Notes under the pieces: generated by a model | Seen by the model: the letters and a program-made list of their open reading frames with translations, nothing else | Told to the model about the DNA's origin: nothing | Database searches by the model: none | Shown here: piece after piece, positions 5,291 through 9,411 of the stretch | Layout of the letters: the number at the start of each line of letters is the position of its first letter | How positions within the stretch are numbered: the first letter of the stretch is position 1 | NCBI GenBank assembly: GCA_023266695.1 | Contig: JAHFPO010000089.1 | Location: 1-9,411, forward strand | Length of the DNA stretch: 9,411 nt | Reading direction: 5' to 3' | Source of the DNA: Hyphomicrobiales bacterium | GTDB taxonomy: Bacteria; Pseudomonadota; Alphaproteobacteria; Rhizobiales; Xanthobacteraceae | Position numbers and translations under genes: made by a program

Positions 5291-6411
5291 GCCCGGGCGA
5301 GGAAGGCGAGCACGGTCCCGATCGCACCGAGCATCGCCGACGCGGCGAATCCCGCCGCCCCGAAAGCGACATAAAGCGGGCCGGCCGCGACGGTCGCGAG
5401 CGCAAGCGCCAGGCCGATCGCGGTCGAGGCGAAGGTCTGGGCGCGCCCCGCCATCTGCACCGGCGTATCGCGCGCGATCAGCGCCATCAGCCCGAGATGA
5501 CTCGCCGCGAATGAAAGTCCATGCAGCAGCTGGAGCGGGAACAGGAGCGCCGCCGGCGGATCGAGCGCGAGTGAGCCGAACCGCACGGCCGCCGCCACGC
5601 CCCCGATCACCAGCATCATCAGCGGCGAGAAGGAGCCGAGCGCGCGGGTGCCGAAGATGAACATCACGATCTCGGCGACGACGCTCACCGCCCACAGCGC
5701 GCCGATGGTCGCCGGCCCGAGCCCGGCCGCCTCCCAATGGAGCGAGGCGAAAGCATAGAGCATGGCGTGGCTCGCTTGGACGAACGCGGCCGCGGCGACG
5801 CCGAGCGCCAGTCGCATCGGCGGTGAGGCGGCCGGCTGATCGGGCGATGCCTCAAGCGCGGGAGGAAGCTCGGGGATCATCGCAGCCGTAAGCGCGAACA
5901 ACAGGAACGGCCCAGCCACCATCCACACCACCGCGCCCGCCGGCAGGCGGTCGAGCGCCAGCCCCGCCGCCAGATTGGCGGCGACGAAGGCGATCGAGCC
6001 CCACAACCGCATGCGCCCATAGTCGACCCGCCCGACCGCGGCGAGGCGGATGGCATGGGATTCGAGCAGCGGAAAGGCCGGGTGCCAGAACAGGGAGACC
6101 AAGGCGAGACTTGCGAGAATGGCAAGCTCGCCCGATGCGACACCGACGAGGGCGAAACCGGCGGCGGAAGCGAGCCCCAGTCCAGCGAGGAAAGCGCGCG
6201 GCCGCCCGCTGCGATCGGACAAGATGCCGGCCGCCGGCAGGGCCACCAGCCGAACCACCACCGGGACTGCGATCGCGAGCCCGATCGCCTCCGGGCCAAA
6301 CCCGCGCGCCGCGAGGAATAGCGGGAAAAACGGCATATAGACGCCGATCGTCACGAATAGCGCGGCATAGGCCGCCGCCAGCCATGGACGTGCCCAGCGG
6401 TCACCACCCAT
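5242..6411 (-). CDS. MFS transporter, HcaT / phenylpropionate-permease-like
   Basis: This 389-residue inner-membrane protein has about 12 hydrophobic segments in two halves joined by a polar loop (about 180-200, ELPPALEASPDQPAASPP). The first half has AAYAALFVTIGVYMPFFPLFL and the motif-A-like loop GILSDRSGRPRAFL (about 62-75). YGRMRLWGSIAFVAANLAAG (about 131-150) and ASHAMLYAFASLHWEAAGLG, followed by IGALWAVSVVAEIVMFIFG, are hallmarks of the small MFS_1-like group that includes E. coli HcaT (3-phenylpropionate permease) and NupG-like nucleoside carriers. LQLLHGLSFAASHLG near 293-307 fits the same group. Substrate cannot be read from sequence; an aromatic acid, an amino-acid derivative or a dipeptide is possible given the neighbouring epimerase. 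The ATG at 6411 has only a weak AGGT upstream. Its last 16 codons overlap the end of the convergent epimerase gene. Confidence 0.88.
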   Translation of the reverse strand: MGGDRWARPWLAAAYAALFVTIGVYMPFFPLFLAARGFGPEAIGLAIAVPVVVRLVALPAAGILSDRSGRPRAFLAGLGLASAAGFALVGVASGELAILASLALVSLFWHPAFPLLESHAIRLAAVGRVDYGRMRLWGSIAFVAANLAAGLALDRLPAGAVVWMVAGPFLLFALTAAMIPELPPALEASPDQPAASPPMRLALGVAAAAFVQASHAMLYAFASLHWEAAGLGPATIGALWAVSVVAEIVMFIFGTRALGSFSPLMMLVIGGVAAAVRFGSLALDPPAALLFPLQLLHGLSFAASHLGLMALIARDTPVQMAGRAQTFASTAIGLALALATVAAGPLYVAFGAAGFAASAMLGAIGTVLAFLARAQPHRAGSGGNRRAPS

Positions 6412-6519
6412 GGGCAGACCTGCGTTGGAGTCGGGGGCGGCAAAAAGGTAAACTGTTCATTGAAGATTCGTACGGCAGGTTGGTACCCGCGTTTCTAGCA
6501 TCCGGCACCCGGGGCCCCC

Positions 6520-7497
6520 ATGTCGCTACCCCCCGCTCCTGCGCCCTTCACGGACGCAGATTACGAGTTGATCGCCACCGCCGTCCTGGAGACGGCGCGC
6601 GGGCGATGGTTCTTGTCCGAGCATGCCCGGCGCAACCGCCATGCCGACACCCGCCTGGTGCTGCAGGCGATCGAGCGGTTGGAGCATGCGATCGCACAAC
6701 GGGCAAACGCGCTGGAAGCCGATCGCATGCATCTCAATCTCATCGACATGATGAAAGCGATCACGCGCACCAAGGCCGAGATCGCCGTGCTCAAACCCTC
6801 CGGCGATACCGGCGGCAAGATCGAGGACGCCTCCAGCGAGCTCGATGCCATCGTCGGAACCACCGAGAAGGCCACTTCCGACATCCTCGCCGCCGCCGAG
6901 CGCATCCAGGAGATCGCCTGGACCATGCGCGAACAGGGAATCGATGCTTCCGTCTGCGACCTCATCGATGCGCATACGACCGAAGTCTACACCGCCTGCT
7001 CGTTCCAGGATTTGACCGGCCAGCGCATCCGCAAGGTCATCAACGTCATGCGCTTCCTGGAAGCGCGCATCGACGCCATGATCAAGATCTGGCGGCTCGA
7101 CGACCTCGAGATGGTGGCTGTGGACGATACCGCCGCAGCGCGCTCGCTCACCAATGGTCCGGCCAAGCCCGGCGAGGGCCTCGAACAGCAGGCGATCGAC
7201 GACCTCCTCGCTGTCCAGCGCACCGAGGACGTCTTTTGGTGCGATAGCGAAAAACACGGAAGCCACGACTCTCGCAGTCTTGCTGATTTCGATCTCGACG
7301 ACCTCGAAGTATTGGAGCCCGCAGGCGACGAGAAGCCGGCGCCGGCGGTGCCGGACGGGCGCGCGAGAACTCCGCTGGCCGCGCCGCACGAACCGCCGCA
7401 AGGCCCGGGAGCTGGCAAGGCCGCGGATTCCATGGCGGCGGCGGACGAGGGCGCGCAATCGCTCACGCCCGCGGAACGGCAGGCGCTGTTCTCCTGA
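6520..7497 (+). CDS. cheZ: CheZ-type chemotaxis phosphatase
   Basis: This 325-residue cytoplasmic protein is predicted to dephosphorylate phospho-CheY and so reset flagellar signalling. After a short head, residues 14-200 are long helices that should form the CheZ four-helix bundle. The catalytic signature CSFQDLTGQRIRKV (160-173) carries Asp164 and Gln168, equivalent to Asp143 and Gln147 of E. coli CheZ. The N-terminal AVLETARGRWFLSEHARRN (21-39) is typical of the Rhizobiales version. Residues 200-312 are acidic and Pro/Ala-rich, probably disordered, with an inner LEQQAIDDLL (221-230) reminiscent of the CheY-binding tail of enteric CheZ. The chain ends LTPAERQALFS. At 325 residues it is longer than the 214 of E. 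coli. No other chemotaxis gene is in view, so it is an orphan here. ATG at 6520 is the only sensible start but has no clear Shine-Dalgarno. Confidence 0.88.
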   Translation: MSLPPAPAPFTDADYELIATAVLETARGRWFLSEHARRNRHADTRLVLQAIERLEHAIAQRANALEADRMHLNLIDMMKAITRTKAEIAVLKPSGDTGGKIEDASSELDAIVGTTEKATSDILAAAERIQEIAWTMREQGIDASVCDLIDAHTTEVYTACSFQDLTGQRIRKVINVMRFLEARIDAMIKIWRLDDLEMVAVDDTAAARSLTNGPAKPGEGLEQQAIDDLLAVQRTEDVFWCDSEKHGSHDSRSLADFDLDDLEVLEPAGDEKPAPAVPDGRARTPLAAPHEPPQGPGAGKAADSMAAADEGAQSLTPAERQALFS

Positions 7498-7539
7498 GGC
7501 AACGTTGAATCGGCCTGCCCCGCTAACATTTTGATTTTG

Positions 7540-7610
7540 GGCGCGATCTTATCCGAAAACCGGTTCCCACCCCGGATCAAGTCCGGGGCGGGCTTTTTCG
7601 GGATCACGCC
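7540..7610. repeat. Nested palindromic intergenic repeat between convergent genes
   Basis: The outer arms are GGCGCGATC (7540-7548) with GATCACGCC (7602-7610), one mismatch, and CCGAAAA (7553-7559) with TTTTCGG (7595-7601). They enclose CCGGTTCCCA and an inner perfect hairpin, CCCCGGA (7570-7576), loop TCAAG, TCCGGGG (7582-7588). The outer part matches the short GATCTTATCCGAAAACCGG palindrome that is scattered through Bradyrhizobium-like genomes, and the inner part matches another dispersed motif, CCCCGGATCAAGTCCGGGG, as I recall them. The whole element ends at the base before the stop codon of the dehydratase gene. Confidence 0.8.
7566..7598 (+). terminator. Intrinsic terminator of cheZ (partly bidirectional)
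   Basis: CCCACCCCGGA (7566-7576) pairs with TCCGGGGCGGG (7582-7592), with one mismatch, around a TCAAG loop, and is followed at once by C and five T residues (7594-7598). This is a standard intrinsic terminator 69 bp after the cheZ stop. Read on the minus strand the same hairpin is followed by a TTTT run a few bases further, so it may also end the convergent dehydratase transcript. Confidence 0.65.
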
Positions 7611-8606
7611 CTAGCGGCCGCCGATCACCGAGGCGAACAGTTCGGGGTCGACGTTTCCTCCCGACAGCACCACCACCACGACCTTGTCCTCGAGCGCGAG
7701 CCCGCCCGCGAGCAGGGCGGCGAGCGCGGCGGCGCCCCCCGGCTCCACCACCAGCTTCGCCTCGCGGAAGGCGAAGGCGATCGCCGCGCGCACTTCCTCG
7801 TCGGTGACGGTGAGCCCCTCGCCCACCAGCCGGCGCGTGATCTCGAAGGTGATCTCGCCGGGCTCGGCGGCGAGCAGCGCGTCGCAGATCGAGCCCGACA
7901 TTCTCGCATTGCGCTCGCGCTTTCCCGAGCGGAATGAACGGATGGTGTCGTCGAAGCCCGCGGGCTCGACCGCGATGACCCGCGCCGCCGGGTGACGTTC
8001 TTTCACCGCGAGCGCGATGCCGGCGATGAGACCGCCGCCCGAGGTCGGCACCAGCACCAGATCGGGCGAAAGGCCCTGGGCGGCGAGATCCTCATTGATC
8101 TCGCGCCCGATGGTGCCCTGCCCCGCGATCACCTGCGGATGGTTGAAGGGCGGCACCAGAATGGCGCCGCGCTCCTCCGCGATGCGGCGGGCGATGCCCT
8201 CCCGGCTCTCGGTGTCGCGGTCATAGAGCACGACCTCGGCGCCATGGGCGAGAGTGCGCTCGCGCTTCAACGCCGGCGCGTCGGAGGGCATCACGATCGT
8301 GGCCTTGAGGCCGAGGAGCTTCGCCGCCGCCGCCACGCCCTGGGCGTGATTGCCCGAGGAATAAGCCACCACCGCGCCCGCGCGGCGGCCTGCGGGAATG
8401 CGGGCGATGCAGTTATAGGCGCCGCGGAACTTGAACGATCCGGTGTGCTGGAAAATCTCGGCTTTGAGAAAGACGCGGCCGCCGCTCGCGCGCTCGAGCA
8501 CCGGCGCAGGCATCAGCGGCGTGCGCACCGCGACGCCCGCGAGCAGACGCGCCGCGTCCTCCACGTCGGCGGCGGTGGGAATCTTGGGTGCGACGACGGT
8601 GTTCAT
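7611..8606 (-). CDS. PLP-dependent threonine/serine dehydratase
   Basis: This 331-residue cytoplasmic enzyme is a fold-type II PLP protein that should deaminate L-threonine to 2-oxobutanoate and/or L-serine to pyruvate. The Schiff-base lysine is Lys59 in TGSFKFRGA. The substrate loop is SSGNHAQGVA (83-92), the phosphate-binding glycine loop is TSGGGLIAG (188-196), and the SGGN that contacts the cofactor ring lies near residue 315. EPAGFDD at 214-220 matches the Glu-x5-Asp metal-site spacing of serine racemase. There is no C-terminal regulatory ACT domain, so this is the short, catabolic or racemase-like form and not the isoleucine-inhibited biosynthetic IlvA. Serine racemase or hydroxyaspartate dehydratase activity is a real alternative, so I give no symbol. 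It converges on cheZ and diverges from the MgtC-family gene. ATG at 8606 lacks a Shine-Dalgarno but has TATAAG 8 bp upstream. Confidence 0.9.
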   Translation of the reverse strand: MNTVVAPKIPTAADVEDAARLLAGVAVRTPLMPAPVLERASGGRVFLKAEIFQHTGSFKFRGAYNCIARIPAGRRAGAVVAYSSGNHAQGVAAAAKLLGLKATIVMPSDAPALKRERTLAHGAEVVLYDRDTESREGIARRIAEERGAILVPPFNHPQVIAGQGTIGREINEDLAAQGLSPDLVLVPTSGGGLIAGIALAVKERHPAARVIAVEPAGFDDTIRSFRSGKRERNARMSGSICDALLAAEPGEITFEITRRLVGEGLTVTDEEVRAAIAFAFREAKLVVEPGGAAALAALLAGGLALEDKVVVVVLSGGNVDPELFASVIGGR

Positions 8607-8713
8607 GGGCCGAACTTATACGAAATGCATAGGCCGTGCTCGTGGCGATAGCCTCGGTTTCGCTGGACGCATGCGGGCGCGAGGTTTATTCCGTTCTCCA
8701 AATTTTTCATGCG
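8607..8713. promoter_or_regulatory. Divergent promoter region between the dehydratase and the mgtC-like gene
   Basis: This short gap separates two genes transcribed away from each other. On the minus strand TATAAG (8620-8615) sits 8 bases before the dehydratase ATG. On the plus strand the A/T-rich stretch TTTATTCCG...CCAAATTTTTCAT (about 8686-8710) precedes the mgtC-like gene. No convincing -35 box, operator or leader-peptide/riboswitch structure was seen; the leader is too short for an mgtA/mgtC-type RNA sensor inside this gap. Confidence 0.35.
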
Positions 8714-8718
8714 AAGGG
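8714..8718 (+). promoter_or_regulatory. Shine-Dalgarno AAGGG of the mgtC-like gene
   Basis: AAGGG stands 7 bases before ATG at 8726 but only 1 base before the in-frame ATG at 8720, so the second ATG is preferred as the start. Confidence 0.6.
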
Positions 8719-8725
8719 TATGGGC

Positions 8726-9411
8726 ATGACCGGATCGCATTATCTCGACATCGCCATCTATCTCGGCGCCGCCTGGCTCGCCGGCAGCCTGATCGGGTTG
8801 GAGCGCAGCTTCCACGGCCGTCCGGCCGGCTTCCGCACCCACGCACTCGTCTGCCTCGCCTCGGCGTTGCTCATGCTGATCACAACCTATCAGGCGGATT
8901 GGTTCAAAGAGGCCGTGCCCGAGACCATCCGCACCGACCCGCAACGCATGGCTCAGGGCATCATGACCGGCATCGGCTTCCTCGGCGCCGGCGTGATCTT
9001 CAAGGAGGGCCTCTCGGTGCGCGGGCTCACCACCGCCGCCTCGATCTGGATCACCGCGGCACTCGGCATCCTCTATGGCGTCGGCTTCTTCTATCCGGCG
9101 ATCCTGGGAACGCTCGCGACGCTCGGCACGCTCGCCGTCTTCCGCTGGATCGAGGCCTGGATGCCGAGCCAATATTACGCCCTCCTGGTGCTCCGTTTCG
9201 CCAAGCGGCGCACGCTCCCGGAGGCGAAGGTGAAGAAACTCATCACCGCGCAGGGCTTCTCCGCCGCCAGCATGAGTTACCGGCTCGACGACAACGGCCG
9301 CGTGTTCGAATACCGCACCTCGATCCAGACCATCGATCAGCGCAACCTCGAGCGGCTGGCCGCGGTTCTGCGCGCGCGCAAGGACGTGCTCGAGTTCCGC
9401 ATCTCGCCGAC
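8726..9411 (+). CDS. MgtC/SapB-family membrane protein (3' end cut by window)
   Basis: At least 228 residues are encoded and no stop is reached, so the gene continues past the window, probably by only a few codons judging from family length. The N-terminal half is a typical MgtC/SapB membrane domain: AAWLAGSLIGLERSFHGRPA then GFRTHALVCLASALLMLI, next GIMTGIGFLGAGVIFKEGLS, and RGLTTAASIWITAALGILYG. The remainder (from about MPSQYYALLVLRFAKRRTLP onward) is a soluble cytoplasmic domain of the ACT-like type found in longer MgtC homologues. Salmonella MgtC is a virulence factor that inhibits the F1Fo ATP synthase and is induced by low Mg. In soil alphaproteobacteria the family is widespread and its role is less clear; membrane transport or stress adaptation to low Mg or acid is inferred only. 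Divergent from the dehydratase gene. Confidence 0.9.
   Translation, partial: MTGSHYLDIAIYLGAAWLAGSLIGLERSFHGRPAGFRTHALVCLASALLMLITTYQADWFKEAVPETIRTDPQRMAQGIMTGIGFLGAGVIFKEGLSVRGLTTAASIWITAALGILYGVGFFYPAILGTLATLGTLAVFRWIEAWMPSQYYALLVLRFAKRRTLPEAKVKKLITAQGFSAASMSYRLDDNGRVFEYRTSIQTIDQRNLERLAAVLRARKDVLEFRISP

Noticed and set aside
4462..5737. Long minus-strand open frames opposite the epimerase and in the alternative frame of the MFS gene
   Set aside because: The epimerase keeps all active-site residues and the MFS frame keeps its membrane helices. These shadow products are Arg/Ala/Ser-rich and have no motifs.
6470..6500. Sigma-54-like promoter TTGGTACCCGCGTTTCT upstream of cheZ
   Set aside because: The required GC of the -12 element is GT here and the -24 core is TGGTAC, so the match to TGGCAC-N5-TTGC is too poor.
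6111..7247. A 378-codon plus-strand open frame across the MFS/cheZ junction
   Set aside because: It runs antisense to the transporter, through the promoter gap and then out of frame inside cheZ. It is Arg/Pro/His-rich with no recognisable domain.
6526..7458. A 310-codon minus-strand open frame opposite cheZ
   Set aside because: cheZ has intact catalytic motifs in the other strand. The antisense product has no family features and reflects codon bias.
8603..9172. A 189-codon minus-strand open frame opposite the mgtC-like gene
   Set aside because: The plus strand encodes an unmistakable MgtC/SapB domain; the opposite frame is Glu/Arg/Gly/Asp-rich antisense sequence.

Overview
This 9.4 kb window is GC-rich chromosomal DNA from an alphaproteobacterium, most likely of the order Hyphomicrobiales (Rhizobiales). 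That placement is inferred from four things: the overall codon bias, an MlaE permease with a built-in N-terminal STAS domain, a Rhizobiales-style CheZ, and two kinds of GTCATCCCGGA / CCCCGGATCAAGTCCGGGG palindromic intergenic repeat common in this group. No tRNA, rRNA, CRISPR array, insertion sequence or phage gene was seen.

Layout. (1) 1-884, + strand: the 3' part of a coiled-coil protein with a conserved C-terminal block. It is followed by a small hairpin and a 130-bp palindromic repeat (898-1027). (2) 1031-1263, - strand: a broken relic of a small membrane protein, truncated and carrying a 1-nt frameshift near its end. (3) 4112-1330, - strand: a compact mlaE-mlaF-mlaD operon for a phospholipid-trafficking ABC importer/exporter of the Mla family. 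MlaD carries a perfect 54-bp in-frame tandem duplication. (4) 4301-5290, + strand: an enolase-superfamily dipeptide epimerase / N-acyl-glutamate racemase (DgcA-like), divergent from mla. (5) 6411-5242, - strand: an HcaT-like MFS transporter whose 3' end overlaps the epimerase by 49 bp. (6) 6520-7497, + strand: a CheZ-type chemotaxis phosphatase, ended by an intrinsic terminator lying inside a nested palindromic repeat (7540-7610). (7) 8606-7611, - strand: a PLP-dependent threonine/serine dehydratase. (8) 8726-9411 and beyond, + strand: an MgtC/SapB-family membrane protein cut by the window end.

How the genes relate. Only mlaEFD is a clear operon. The rest are single genes arranged as divergent or convergent pairs, as in ordinary core chromosome. 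The epimerase and MFS gene could be functionally linked (amino-acid or dipeptide use and transport), but this is only inferred from adjacency. I do not see a convincing new multi-gene system. The most distinctive signals are the perfect tandem duplication in mlaD, the decaying membrane-protein gene next to it, and the two structured repeat elements at gene ends.
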